64,000 bases of DNA. Origin: Palsa-892 sp035555855 (GTDB lineage: Bacteria > Pseudomonadota > Alphaproteobacteria > Rhizobiales > Xanthobacteraceae). The notes under the pieces are model-generated. The model did not search any database. It had not been told where the DNA came from and saw nothing but the letters and a program-made list of their open reading frames with translations. The position numbers and the translations under genes are program-made. Location: NCBI GenBank assembly GCA_035555855.1, contig DATMGD010000012.1, positions 47,820 through 111,819 of the forward strand, read 5' to 3'. Below are positions 34,645-44,330 of the stretch, one piece after another. Numbering within the stretch: the stretch's first letter is position 1; every line of letters starts with the position of its first letter.

Positions 34645-35421
34645 ATGAGTATCCTGCTCACGGAAGAAAAAGACGGCGTCGTCACGCTCACGCTGAACCG
34701 GCCTGAAGCGATGAATGCGCTGTCGAGCGAATTGTCGTCGCAGTTGCGCGAAAAAATAGAGGAAATCGGCAAACGCCGCGATGTCCGCGTCGTCATTATC
34801 ACCGGCGCGGGCGAACGCGCGTTCTGCGCGGGTGCTGATCTGAAAGAACGGCGCGGCCTCGATGCCGACCAGAAGTGGGAACAGCGCACGCGCGGCTGGG
34901 AGGTCAACGAAGCGATCTGGCGGCTGCCGCAGCCGGTGATCGCCGCGATCCACGGCCACTGCCTCGGCGGCGGGTTCGAGCTTGCGCTTTACTGCGACCT
35001 TCGCATTGCCGCCGACAACGCCGTCTTCTCGTTCCCGGAAATGACGCTCGGCGCTTATCCCGGCGCGGGCGCTGCTGTCGTGCTGCCGCGCCTCATCGGC
35101 CGCGGCCGCGCCAAGGAAATCTTCTTCACGGCGCGCAAAGTGAAAGCCGACGAAGCACTGTCGCTCGGCATCGTCGAACATGTCGTGCCGCGCGCCGACA
35201 TCCTCAAGAAAGCGAACGAGATCGCAGCCGAGATCAAGAAGTCGAGCCCGCTTGGGCTCGCCAGCGTCAAGCAGATGGTCAATTTCGGTGCCGATCTCAG
35301 CTTCGAACAGGCGAATGCGTTGAACGACAAGCTGCGGCGCCCGCTCGAAGGCACCAAGGATTATCTCGAGGGCATCAGCGCCTTCTTCGAGAAACGGCCG
35401 GCCCGTTTCACAGGGGAGTAA
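34645..35421 (+). CDS. Enoyl-CoA hydratase/isomerase family protein
   Basis: Crotonase-fold protein of 258 aa. Oxyanion-hole motifs AFCAGADLKER and HGHCLGGGFELAL are present, and both hydratase glutamates are conserved (GGGFELA and FPEMTLGAYPG), so a true hydratase is likely. Having MaoC and crotonase enzymes side by side suggests two hydration steps or opposite stereochemistry. Confidence 0.9.
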   Translation: MSILLTEEKDGVVTLTLNRPEAMNALSSELSSQLREKIEEIGKRRDVRVVIITGAGERAFCAGADLKERRGLDADQKWEQRTRGWEVNEAIWRLPQPVIAAIHGHCLGGGFELALYCDLRIAADNAVFSFPEMTLGAYPGAGAAVVLPRLIGRGRAKEIFFTARKVKADEALSLGIVEHVVPRADILKKANEIAAEIKKSSPLGLASVKQMVNFGADLSFEQANALNDKLRRPLEGTKDYLEGISAFFEKRPARFTGE

Positions 35422-35425
35422 ACGC

Positions 35426-36196
35426 TTGGACCTTCAGGGCAAAGTCGCGATCGTCACCGGTTCGAGTTCACCGGAAGGTGTGGGTGGCGAAATCGCCAAG
35501 GCGCTCGCCGCGCGCGGCTGCAAGGTCACGGTGAACTTCGCGTCGAACCGCGCCGGCGCCGATAAAGTCGTTGCCGCCTGCGTTGCCGCCGGCAGCGAAG
35601 CCATTGCCGCGCAAGGCGATGTTGCCGCCGACGCCGATTGCCGGCGGCTGGTGAGCGCCACGATCGAGCGCTGGAACCGCCTCGACGTGCTCGTCAACAA
35701 TGCGGCGGTTACCCGTGCCGTTCCGTTCGACGATCTCGAGGCGCTCGATGCCGATGAATTCCACAAGCTCTACGCCGTGAACGTCATCGGCCCGTTTCAG
35801 ATGGCGCGCGCCGCGGCGCCGCACCTCAAGGCCTCGAAGGACGCCGCGATCGTCAACATCTCGTCGGTGGCAGGCTTTCTCGGCAGCGGCAGCTCGATCC
35901 CCTACGCCGCCTCGAAGGGCGCGCTCAATACGCTGACGCTTTCGCTCGCGCGTGCGCTCTCGCCGGAAGTACGCGTCAATGCGATCTGTCCGGGCGGTCT
36001 GCTCGGCGGCTGGATGCAAAAAATCCTGTCGGAACAGGGCTATCGGGAAAAAATGCACCAGGCTGAAACGAAATTTCCGCTGCGGCGCGGCGTGTGGCCC
36101 GCCGATGTCGCGCGCCAGGTTCTGTTTCTCATTGAAGACGCCAACACGCTGACCGGAGAACTGCTGCGAACGGATTCCGGCCAGCACCTTTATTAA
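35426..36196 (+). CDS. Short-chain dehydrogenase/reductase
   Basis: NAD(P)-dependent SDR of 256 aa. Cofactor loop VTGSSSPEGVGGEIAKAL, NNAAVTRA, catalytic Ser in NISSVAGF and YAASK. It starts at TTG 35426, with GGGGAG eight bases upstream and no nearer ATG. It probably oxidises the hydroxyacyl product of the preceding hydratases. Confidence 0.9.
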   Translation: MDLQGKVAIVTGSSSPEGVGGEIAKALAARGCKVTVNFASNRAGADKVVAACVAAGSEAIAAQGDVAADADCRRLVSATIERWNRLDVLVNNAAVTRAVPFDDLEALDADEFHKLYAVNVIGPFQMARAAAPHLKASKDAAIVNISSVAGFLGSGSSIPYAASKGALNTLTLSLARALSPEVRVNAICPGGLLGGWMQKILSEQGYREKMHQAETKFPLRRGVWPADVARQVLFLIEDANTLTGELLRTDSGQHLY

Positions 36197-36228
36197 TTCG
36201 CATTTTTCAAACGATCAGGAGACACCCG

Positions 36229-37185
36229 ATGAAGACCACAGCCGTCACCAAAAGCGATCTGGAAGCATCGGTGCTCGCGGTACCGCCGCTCGCGCGCAGC
36301 AAGGACCTCTCGCTCAACGTCGAAGAGAACCGCAAGCTGATCCGCTATCTCAAGGACGGCGGCGTCACCACGCTGATGTATGGCGGCAATGCCAATTTCT
36401 ATAACCTCGGCGTCTTCGACTATGCCGACACCGTCGAAACGATCGCCGGGCTCGCCGATGCCGACTCCTGGGTCATTCCTTCGATCGGCCCGGATTTCGG
36501 CAAGGCGATGGATCAGGCGAAGATCCTTCGCGACATGAAATTCCCGACCTGCATGGTGCTGCCGCTCAACTTTCCGGTGACGCCCTCGGGCGCGGCGCAG
36601 GGCATTGCCCGGATCGCCGAGCGTTTCGGCCGTCCGGTGATCGCTTATCTCAAGACGGAAAATTATCTGAAGCCCGAAGATGTCGGCGCGCTCGCGCGCG
36701 ACGGCGCGATCTGCGCCATCAAATACGCCGTCGTGCTCGATGATCCGCTCAAGGACGAGTACCTGAAGAAAGTGCTCAACTCCGTCAGCCGCGATCTCAT
36801 TATCAGCGGCATCGGCGAGCGACCGGCGATCGACCACCTGCGCGATTTCCAGCTGACCGGCTTCACCTCGGGCTCGGTTTGCGTCGCGCCGTATCTTTCG
36901 ACTTCGCTGCTTAACGCGCTCAAGGCGAAGGACTACGCCCGGGCGGCGGAGATTCGCGAACTGTTCCTGCCGCTCGAAGATCATCGCGACGGCATTTCGC
37001 CGCTTCGCGTGCTGCACGAAGCGGTCACGCTCGCGGGCATTGCCGATATGGGGCCGATGTATCCAATGCTGTCGAACCTTGACGATCAGGCGCAGCTTGC
37101 GAAGATCAAGGCTGCGGCCGAGCAGCTCAAGCAACTCGATCAGGCGGCAAAGAGCGGCAAAACCGGCGCGCACAAGGCGGCATAA
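36229..37185 (+). CDS. DapA/NanA-superfamily aldolase or dehydratase
   Basis: Class I lyase of 318 aa in the dihydrodipicolinate synthase fold. The Schiff-base lysine is expected in GAICAIKYAVVLDD and the tyrosine in PVIAYLKTENYL. Members cleave or dehydrate 2-oxo acids. ATG 36229 has AGGAG upstream. Last gene of the MaoC-crotonase-SDR operon, a fitting place for the C-C cleavage step. Confidence 0.87.
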   Translation: MKTTAVTKSDLEASVLAVPPLARSKDLSLNVEENRKLIRYLKDGGVTTLMYGGNANFYNLGVFDYADTVETIAGLADADSWVIPSIGPDFGKAMDQAKILRDMKFPTCMVLPLNFPVTPSGAAQGIARIAERFGRPVIAYLKTENYLKPEDVGALARDGAICAIKYAVVLDDPLKDEYLKKVLNSVSRDLIISGIGERPAIDHLRDFQLTGFTSGSVCVAPYLSTSLLNALKAKDYARAAEIRELFLPLEDHRDGISPLRVLHEAVTLAGIADMGPMYPMLSNLDDQAQLAKIKAAAEQLKQLDQAAKSGKTGAHKAA

Positions 37186-37290
37186 GCCGCCGGCGCTTCG
37201 GGGAAAATCGCTTGATATAATTCGCGCCGAAAATTCGAGCGCCGTCAAAAATCGACGGGCCGATACAGGAAGCCGGAGCTTGAGGGCAAA

Positions 37291-38025
37291 ATGTTCGACG
37301 TGTCTTTAAGCAGCGCCTTGTTGGCCGGCTTCCTGTCGTTTCTTTCGCCATGCGTATTGCCGATCGTGCCGCCTTATTTCGCCTGGATCGCCGGCATCAG
37401 TTTTGAAGAATTGCGCGACGAAAGCGCGCTTCGCTCGCGCAGGTACAGGCTGCTCGCCGTCGCCGTCTCTTTCGTTCTCGGCTTTACGACGGTGTTCGTC
37501 GCTCTCGGCGCAACCGTCAGCGTCGTCGGAAAAACGATAGCGCAGTATTTCGACACTCTTTCCATGATCGCCGGCCTGATCATCCTGGTGATGGGCTTGC
37601 ATTTCGTCGGCCTGATCCGGATCGGCCTGCTATATCGCCAGCTGCGTTTGAACGTCGACAAAAAGCCGGCCGGATTGCTCGGCGCATATATTGTCGGACT
37701 TGCTTTCGCCTTCGGGTGGACGCCCTGTGTCGGGCCGATCCTCGCGGCCATTCTGCTGATCGCGGGCAGCGAGGGGTCCGCGATGCGCGGCGCCATTCTC
37801 TTGAGCGTCTATTCGCTGGGGATCGGCATCCCGTTTATTCTTGCTGCGCTCTTTTTGGGCAGGTTCACGCACCTGCTCGCGCGCTTCAAAACACACTTGC
37901 CCAAAGTCGAAAAATTCGCCGGCGTCCTGCTGATCGCGACAGGCTTGCTTTTCATGACCGGAAAGATGTCTGTTATTGCGAACTGGCTGATAGAGATGTT
38001 CCCCGCCTTTCAGACGCTTGGTTAG
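37291..38025 (+). CDS. CcdA/DsbD-like thiol-disulfide membrane transporter
   Basis: Membrane protein of 244 aa with six helices and two conserved cysteine regions, FLSFLSPCVLPIVPPYF and FGWTPCVGPIL. CcdA moves reducing power from cytoplasmic thioredoxin to periplasmic thiol proteins. It is 10 bases ahead of a secreted thioredoxin-like protein, its likely partner, as in sox-linked ccdA-soxW pairs. Confidence 0.9.
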   Translation: MFDVSLSSALLAGFLSFLSPCVLPIVPPYFAWIAGISFEELRDESALRSRRYRLLAVAVSFVLGFTTVFVALGATVSVVGKTIAQYFDTLSMIAGLIILVMGLHFVGLIRIGLLYRQLRLNVDKKPAGLLGAYIVGLAFAFGWTPCVGPILAAILLIAGSEGSAMRGAILLSVYSLGIGIPFILAALFLGRFTHLLARFKTHLPKVEKFAGVLLIATGLLFMTGKMSVIANWLIEMFPAFQTLG

Positions 38026-38034
38026 GAGCTGAAG

Positions 38035-38613
38035 ATGCTGAGAGCTTTGACGATCCTCGCGAGCATGATGTTGTTCTCGCTCGCTCCGGGACAAGCAACC
38101 GAGGTCGGCGAAGACGGGCTGCACAAGGAGGCGTGGTTCTCCGTCACGTTCCGAGATATCGCGGAAGACATTCAGCACGCTTCCGCGGACGGGAAACGCC
38201 TCGTTCTGATTTTCGAACAGCGGGGATGCATCTATTGCAAGGCGATGCACGAAACCGTTTTATCCGATCCGGAAGTTCGCGATTACATCCAGAAGAATTT
38301 CGTCGTCGTGCAATACAATATGTTCGGCGACGAAGAGGTCACGGATCTCGACGGAAGCAAGCTCACCGAAAAAACGGCTGCCCGCAAATGGGGATATATT
38401 TTCACCCCGACGATCGTGTTTCTTCCCGAAACTGCGCCTAAAAATACCAACGTCAGGGATGCGGCTGTCGCCACGATGCCCGGCGCCTTCAAAAAAGGCA
38501 CGTTCCTCGATCTTTTCCATTGGGTTCGGGAAAAAGGCTACGAGAGCGGCGAGCCGTTCCCGAACTATCACATTCGCAAATCGAAAGAGAGAGCGGGCGG
38601 CGCGAACGACTGA
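38035..38613 (+). CDS. Secreted thioredoxin-like protein, SoxW-like
   Basis: Protein of 192 aa with an N-terminal hydrophobic signal (LRALTILASMMLFSLAPGQA) and a thioredoxin fold whose active site is CIYC in EQRGCIYCKAMHE; the cis-proline is in FTPTIVFL. AGGAG precedes ATG 38035. It probably reduces a periplasmic thiol or polysulfide-bound partner using electrons from the CcdA protein. No sox genes are seen in the window. Confidence 0.85.
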   Translation: MLRALTILASMMLFSLAPGQATEVGEDGLHKEAWFSVTFRDIAEDIQHASADGKRLVLIFEQRGCIYCKAMHETVLSDPEVRDYIQKNFVVVQYNMFGDEEVTDLDGSKLTEKTAARKWGYIFTPTIVFLPETAPKNTNVRDAAVATMPGAFKKGTFLDLFHWVREKGYESGEPFPNYHIRKSKERAGGAND

Positions 38614-38643
38614 TCGATACCAAGCGCGTGCCGGCGAAAGGAA

Positions 38644-40170
38644 TCACCCGATCAGCGTTTTTGCCTGATCGGCGAGAGCGCGTTTCAATATTTTACCAAT
38701 TGAATTTCGAGGGAATTCCGAAACAAAGAAAACGTATTTCGGCTTTTTTCGCCGGCCAATTCTTTCGAGACAATGGCTCGCGATATCGTCAGCGGAAACT
38801 TTTGCCCCCGGCTTTAATTGCACAAATGCAGCAACGGCTTCACCAAATTGATCATCCGGAACGCCAACAGCAGCCGAATCTGAGACTGCCTCATGCGAAT
38901 TGATCGCGACCTCAACTTCCTTGGAGTAGATGTTCATACCCCCGCTGATGATCATATCCTTCTTGCGATCAACGATATAAACATAACCATTCGCATCTTG
39001 TCGGCAGAGATCGCCGGTCCGGAACCAGCCTTCGTGAAATGCTTCGGCGTTGGCTTCCGGTCTTTTGAAATACTCTCGCATGACCAGCATCGTTCCGGGC
39101 CGGCCTGCACGAACCAGAAGTTCGCCGACTTCACCGAGGGGAACGCGCTTTAATGACTCGTCGACAACCTTCAGCTCGACACCGGGCGTCGCGCGCCCTA
39201 CCGAGCCGGAGTTATGAATCTGGTCATCGCCGTCGAGCGAAGTCACCGCTCCCGTTTCGGTCATTCCGAAAAAGGAAACAATCCGCGCCTGCGGCAGTGC
39301 AGCCCGAACACGTTTGTTCAGTTCGACCGGAAACAACTCGCCTGTCACCAAAATAGTTCTAAGCGAAGGACAACGGCCGCCCTCCTCCAATAACGAGATC
39401 AGCCGCTTCCACATCGTAGGCACCGACCCGACGACCGTTACTTCTTCCCGTTCAACGAACGAAACCCATTCCTCGGGATTGAACGAGCGCATCACGCAAA
39501 GCGTTGCGCCAAGCCCGATGGAATTGATGATACGCGCCGTGCCCGTTCGATTTGCGAGCGGCGTCGCAACCAAGAAGCGGTCGTGCGGATGTATTTTCCA
39601 GTCGAGACCGTTCACGAGGCCGGTCACCACCATGTTTTCGTGAGTGAGCACGACGCCCTTCGGTCTGCCCGTCGTTCCCGACGTGTAGAGGATCAGACAG
39701 TCTTCCTGAGTGCTTGGAATTTCCGGCCGTTCGATCGCTCTGGTTTCGAGGAGAGCAAAGAAAGGCGTTTCTCCTTCATCGCTTCCCTCACCTGCAACTA
39801 CAATTTTTCCGGCAATTTCATCCAGGACGGCGGCCGCTTCCCGGCGCTGTTCGCTGCCGATAATCAGCACTTTTGCACCGCTATCGGCATAGCAATACGA
39901 CATCTCAGCCGGCGTCAGCCAGGTTGAGATCGGCACGACAACGCCGCCGGCACGCAAGATACCGAAGAACGCCTGAAAATAGGCGAGCGAGTTCGGCAGG
40001 TAGAGCGCGACCCTATCGCCAGGCGCGACCCCGTAATCGATCAACGCGCTCGCGACGCATTCCGCGTTTTCGTAAAGCTCGCGATAAGTAAGCGAGCCGT
40101 CAGCCATAACGACCGCGGCTTGCGATGGCTTACGCGATGCATGAGATTGAAGAACGACGTCGAAACGCAT
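38644..40170 (-). CDS. AMP-forming acyl-CoA ligase 1
   Basis: Adenylate-forming enzyme of 508 aa. ATP motif ILYTSGTTGRPKGVVLTHEN, A5 region SFFGMTETGAVTS, hinge GDLCRQDANGYVYIVDRKKD and the C-terminal lysine in NSIGKILKRAL are all present. It activates a carboxylic acid to its CoA ester. It is 17 bases from the ABC permease and is the last gene of the minus-strand import operon. Confidence 0.9.
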   Translation of the reverse strand: MRFDVVLQSHASRKPSQAAVVMADGSLTYRELYENAECVASALIDYGVAPGDRVALYLPNSLAYFQAFFGILRAGGVVVPISTWLTPAEMSYCYADSGAKVLIIGSEQRREAAAVLDEIAGKIVVAGEGSDEGETPFFALLETRAIERPEIPSTQEDCLILYTSGTTGRPKGVVLTHENMVVTGLVNGLDWKIHPHDRFLVATPLANRTGTARIINSIGLGATLCVMRSFNPEEWVSFVEREEVTVVGSVPTMWKRLISLLEEGGRCPSLRTILVTGELFPVELNKRVRAALPQARIVSFFGMTETGAVTSLDGDDQIHNSGSVGRATPGVELKVVDESLKRVPLGEVGELLVRAGRPGTMLVMREYFKRPEANAEAFHEGWFRTGDLCRQDANGYVYIVDRKKDMIISGGMNIYSKEVEVAINSHEAVSDSAAVGVPDDQFGEAVAAFVQLKPGAKVSADDIASHCLERIGRRKKPKYVFFVSEFPRNSIGKILKRALADQAKTLIG

Positions 40171-40186
40171 CGCGGCCTTGCCAGGA

Positions 40187-40972
40187 TCAATTCGTGTCCA
40201 TCGTAGTGGAGCCGGTCTGCCGGTTCCAGAAGACGACTTTTGATTGCAATAGGCCGATCAAGAAGCTTCCGACGATGCCCAGCACCGCGAGGCTGATCAA
40301 AGCGGCAAACATCGTGTCGACGGCCATATTCACCTGCGCGGAATTCACCACGTAGCCGAGCCCTCTGGTCGAGGAAACAAATTCCGCAACCACCGCACCG
40401 ATCAGGCTGAGAACAATCGAAATTTGCAGGCCAGCGAAGATATGGCTTGCCGCGCCGGGCAATTTTATGCGCGTGAAGATATGCCAGCGCGACGCCGAGA
40501 AGGCGTGCATGAGATCAAGCAAAGCAGAGTTTGTTTCCCGCAACCCGACAACGGTGTTGACGAAAACCGGGAAAAAGCAGACGAGCGCCACCATTACGAT
40601 TTTCGATTCAATGCCGAAGCCAAACCAAACGATAATGAGCGGAGCAAGCGCGACTTTCGGCATCGATTGCAAGGCAATGACATATGGCCGCGCCATGTCA
40701 TTCAGCACATCAAATTCTGCAAGCGCTGCGCCAAGCATGATCGCGAGACCGCAGCCAATGACATAGCCAAGCACGGTGGACTGAAGCGTGTAGAACATAT
40801 GTTTCCAGAGGGTGCCTTCCACATAACCCAAATAGAGTGCGTGCAGCACGGATTTCGGAGACGGCAGCAAATAATTCGGAATTTTGAAGAAGTCGATGGA
40901 AAGCTGCCATGCAACGATCAGCAGGACGAAAGTAATGGCAGGCAAAATGATTTTTCTTTTGGATATATTCAT
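40187..40972 (-). CDS. ABC importer permease (NMT1/SsuC type)
   Basis: BPD_transp_1 permease of 261 aa with about six helices; the coupling loop is HAFSASRWHIFTRIKLPGAA. ATG 40972 is preferred because GAGG precedes it; a TTG at 40987 is in frame. Co-transcribed with an ATPase and a binding protein. Confidence 0.9.
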   Translation of the reverse strand: MNISKRKIILPAITFVLLIVAWQLSIDFFKIPNYLLPSPKSVLHALYLGYVEGTLWKHMFYTLQSTVLGYVIGCGLAIMLGAALAEFDVLNDMARPYVIALQSMPKVALAPLIIVWFGFGIESKIVMVALVCFFPVFVNTVVGLRETNSALLDLMHAFSASRWHIFTRIKLPGAASHIFAGLQISIVLSLIGAVVAEFVSSTRGLGYVVNSAQVNMAVDTMFAALISLAVLGIVGSFLIGLLQSKVVFWNRQTGSTTMDTN

Positions 40973-40979
40973 CGCCGCC

Positions 40980-41807
40980 TCACTCAAACTTCACGAGCTT
41001 TTCGAATAACTGGCGCAGGCTATTCGTATAAGCCGCGAATTCCGGCGTGCCGAGCGTTTCCGTTGTCCGGGGCCGCGGCAAATCCACGCGCAGGTCCTGC
41101 ACCAGGCGGCCGGGCCGCGCGGATAGCACAAGAATGCGATCCGAAAGAAAAACGGCTTCCGGAATACTGTGCGTGATGAAGATTACGGACTGATTTGTCG
41201 CCATCCAGATCCGCTGCAATTCCTTGCTCATGTGCTCTCGCGTCATGGCATCGAGCGCAGCGAACGGCTCGTCCATCAAGAGAAGCGACGGCTTGTGAAC
41301 AAGGCTGCGCGCGATACTCACACGCTGCTGCATGCCGCCGGACAACTCATTGGGATAGTGCTGCGCGAACTTCTCAAGGCCCACAAGCCGAAGAAGCTGA
41401 AGTGCCTCGGCCGTGCCTTGCGATACATTCATCTTCAAGGTTCGCACCGGCAACAGCGTGTTTTCGAGCACACTCTGCCAAGGCAGCAAAGTCGGTTGCT
41501 GAAAGACGATTCCGACATCCGGGCGGGGTCCGGCGACCGTGCGGCCGTCGAGCAGAATTTCGCCGTCGCTTGGCGGCATCAGCCCCGAAATCAACCGCAG
41601 CAAAGTGGATTTTCCGCAGCCCGAAGGGCCGAGCACGGAAACAAACTCGCCCTTGCCGATTGTCGCGGTGAGATCTTCAAGCGCCGTGACGTTGCCGCGC
41701 GCCGAGCGGTAGGTCACGCGAATATTGCGCGCCTCCAGAACCGGCTCACGCTGCGCCGATCTCACCGCTCGCACGGCATCCAGTGAAGTAACAGCAGCCC
41801 CCCGCAT
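40980..41807 (-). CDS. ABC importer ATPase (SsuB/TauB type)
   Basis: ATPase of 275 aa: Walker A GPSGCGKST, signature LSGGMQQRVSIARS, Walker B LLLMDEPFAALD and a canonical H-loop FITHSIPEA. ATG 41807 overlaps the binding-protein stop by one base (TGATG). All motifs are intact, unlike the ATPases at 6467 and 8126. Confidence 0.92.
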   Translation of the reverse strand: MRGAAVTSLDAVRAVRSAQREPVLEARNIRVTYRSARGNVTALEDLTATIGKGEFVSVLGPSGCGKSTLLRLISGLMPPSDGEILLDGRTVAGPRPDVGIVFQQPTLLPWQSVLENTLLPVRTLKMNVSQGTAEALQLLRLVGLEKFAQHYPNELSGGMQQRVSIARSLVHKPSLLLMDEPFAALDAMTREHMSKELQRIWMATNQSVIFITHSIPEAVFLSDRILVLSARPGRLVQDLRVDLPRPRTTETLGTPEFAAYTNSLRQLFEKLVKFE

Positions 41808-42895
41808 CAAGGCAGCTTGCGCGCATCGGCACGCACCTTCTCACGGTCGAATTTATTAATGTCGTCGACCAATGCGTTGGTGAAGAACAGATCCGGCGAG
41901 ATGTTCGTGTCGGTGATCTGGCCGCCGCGCTTCAAAATATCCATAAAGGTATTCCAGTCGCCCGCTTCAAATGCAGCGAACTTGTGGTCCTTACCCTCGG
42001 GATAGGTCATCTTCTGCAACCGTACCTTAATCGCGCTAACGCCGATCTTCAGGACATCCGCATCGGAGCCCTGCGGCTTCTGATCCGGATAGTATTTCCA
42101 ATAGTTGCGGGCACAGGCTGGCATGTTTTCAAGACAGGCAACGACGCCCTTGCTCGCAGCACGGCCGAACTTCGCGAGCAACTGCGGGTTATTCTTGATC
42201 GTATCTTCGTGCGCGATGTAGCCGTTCGAGAAAATCTTGACGTATTTTGCAGGCAGCTCGAGCCGGCGGATCGGCATCGTGCCTTCCAGCAGAGCGATCT
42301 GCGTGTCGAACAGATTGAGCGCATCGATCTTGCCGGACTTCAGCGCCAGAAATGCCGGTCCGCCGATTCCGACCGGGACGAGTTCGATGTCCTTGTCGAT
42401 CTTGAAGCCCTGCTCTTCCAGGAGCGCCTTGGTAATCGGGATGTTGCCGAAGGTCATCGAGCCGACGCCGACTTTTTTGCCTTTGAGGTCGGCAAGCGTC
42501 TTGATCGGGCTGTCGGCCGGTACCGCAATTTCCCAAACCGATGCAGGCGTAGCGTTATAAAAGAATTTCAGCGGCAGCGGGTCACGGCCCGGTTGGCGCG
42601 ACAGGATCAGGATGTCCGGATTAGGATAGCCGATCGTTACGCTTTTGTTGACGAGTTGCGGGAGCAGTACAGCCGACCCTTTGAACTCGACGAAAGAGAT
42701 ATCGATGCCTTCTTCCTTGAAGTAGCCGAGCTCGGCGGCAAGCATCGTTGAGGCGTAACTGATAGTGACCGCAGGAACATAGCCCAACACGATTTTGGTC
42801 TGAGCGTGAGCCGACGTTCCCAGAATTAAACCCAGCAAGGTTGCGGAAAGCACAATTGCCTTGCGGGCGCGAGTGTAGACCTGATGTTTCCTCAT
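41807..42895 (-). CDS. ABC importer substrate-binding protein, NMT1 type
   Basis: Periplasmic protein of 362 aa with a signal peptide (KAIVLSATLLGLILGTSAHA). VLGYVPAVTISYASTMLAAE and VGVGSMTFGNIPITKALLEE are typical NMT1-fold segments. ATG 42895 has GAGGGGG 8 bases upstream. The downstream CoA ligase suggests an organic, possibly aromatic, acid as substrate. Confidence 0.88.
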   Translation of the reverse strand: MRKHQVYTRARKAIVLSATLLGLILGTSAHAQTKIVLGYVPAVTISYASTMLAAELGYFKEEGIDISFVEFKGSAVLLPQLVNKSVTIGYPNPDILILSRQPGRDPLPLKFFYNATPASVWEIAVPADSPIKTLADLKGKKVGVGSMTFGNIPITKALLEEQGFKIDKDIELVPVGIGGPAFLALKSGKIDALNLFDTQIALLEGTMPIRRLELPAKYVKIFSNGYIAHEDTIKNNPQLLAKFGRAASKGVVACLENMPACARNYWKYYPDQKPQGSDADVLKIGVSAIKVRLQKMTYPEGKDHKFAAFEAGDWNTFMDILKRGGQITDTNISPDLFFTNALVDDINKFDREKVRADARKLP

Positions 42896-43039
42896 TGGCG
42901 GAACCCCCTCGTTTTTTTGGCGCTTAACCGCTTTGGGTTTGCTGCTCTTCTAGTTTTCTTTCGATCTTCCTCGTTTTTCCTCGAATTTCCAATGCTAATT
43001 ATACATCTTTGACGCGCAAAGAAGGCGTCGAGGAATGCG

Positions 43040-44281
43040 CTATCTCCGCGCGCCCTCACCTTTACGCTTCGCATTCACGAGTGCGGCCATGTTGCCGGCC
43101 TTGTGTTGGTTGTCATGCATCAACTGATGCGCGTGGCCGATTTCGTCAAAAGTGAACGTTTCCGAAAGACACGGATCGACAGCACCGCTGGCAACGAGCT
43201 TGGTGACGGCGATCGCCTGATCGTCGTTTGCAAGATGGCTTCCCTGGAAGCGCTTCTGACGCATCCAATGATACCGGAGATCCATGGTCACGTTGTACCC
43301 GGTGGTGCCGGCGCAAATGACGATCATGCCGCCGGTCGCGCACAGAAATCCTGACGTCGGCAAGGTCGTCTCGCCCGGATGTTCAAAAACAATACGGGGG
43401 CTCTCGCGCTTGCCGAGAGCGTCCCAGAATGCCTTGCCAAAATCGCGCGCGCCTTTAGCCCAGGTGCCGTACTCGGACGAATTGGTGTCGGGCATCTTGC
43501 CCCAATGCTTGAAATTCTTGCGGTTGATGACGCCGACAGCTCCCATGTCGAGGCAAAACTGTTTTTTGCTGTCGTCGGAAATCACAGCGACCGCCTTGCC
43601 GCCGTAATGGCGAACGATCTGCAATGCCATGCTGCCCAATCCGCCGCTCGCGCCCCAAACAAGAACCGGCGAATCCTTTTCGACGATATTCGGCTCCCAG
43701 CCCATCAGCATGCGATAGGCGGTCGAAGCGCAGAGCAAAAAGCACGCGGCTTCTTCCCAATTCAACCGCGCCGGCTTTTCTATGCATTGATGCGCCTGCG
43801 CACGCGCGAATTGGCAGTAACTTCCGTAATTCGTCTGGTAGCCCCAGATGCGCGTGCTCTCGGCAAGCATCGGATCCTTGCCCGCAACAACCCACGGATC
43901 GTTCGCTTCCCACCATCCGCTGGCGACAACAACTTCGTCGCCGGGCTTCACGTTTTTCACCTCGGAGCCAACGGCCCAAACGATACCCGAGCAATCGCTG
44001 CCGCCGGCGTGAAAATCTTCGGGCTCGCCTTTTTTCTGGCGGTCAGCGATGACGTCGACAGGTTGGCCGAGCGCCGCCCACACGTTGTTGAAATTGATCC
44101 CCGTCGCCATCACGTAGATCAGAACTTCGTCCTTGCCGATCGATGGCGTGTCGATGACTTCGTGCTGCCAGGCATCTTTCGGCGCGCCAAAGCGATTTTG
44201 CCGAACCGTGAAGGCATGCATCTTCGGTGGAATGACGCCGAGCGGCGGCTGATCGCCGAGATCAAAGAGCTCTTGACCCAC
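43040..44281 (-). CDS. Crotonyl-CoA carboxylase/reductase-like enzyme
   Basis: MDR-superfamily reductase of 413 aa resembling CCR. Seen: long N-terminal extension before MHAFTVRQNRFG, GINFNNVWAALGQPVD, nucleotide loop VLVWGASGGLGSMALQIVR, NRKNFKHWGKMPD and QGSHLANDDQA, the last corresponding to the GSHFANY region of CCR. It starts at GTG 44281 behind a strong GGGGAGGA. It may be CCR itself or a related enoyl-CoA reductase such as acryloyl-CoA reductase; no other ethylmalonyl-CoA pathway genes are nearby. Confidence 0.8.
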   Translation of the reverse strand: MGQELFDLGDQPPLGVIPPKMHAFTVRQNRFGAPKDAWQHEVIDTPSIGKDEVLIYVMATGINFNNVWAALGQPVDVIADRQKKGEPEDFHAGGSDCSGIVWAVGSEVKNVKPGDEVVVASGWWEANDPWVVAGKDPMLAESTRIWGYQTNYGSYCQFARAQAHQCIEKPARLNWEEAACFLLCASTAYRMLMGWEPNIVEKDSPVLVWGASGGLGSMALQIVRHYGGKAVAVISDDSKKQFCLDMGAVGVINRKNFKHWGKMPDTNSSEYGTWAKGARDFGKAFWDALGKRESPRIVFEHPGETTLPTSGFLCATGGMIVICAGTTGYNVTMDLRYHWMRQKRFQGSHLANDDQAIAVTKLVASGAVDPCLSETFTFDEIGHAHQLMHDNQHKAGNMAALVNAKRKGEGARR

Positions 44282-44330
44282 GTAATTCCTCCCCAGAATA
44301 CCGGGGAGAATTCAACTTGTAATTCTAATA

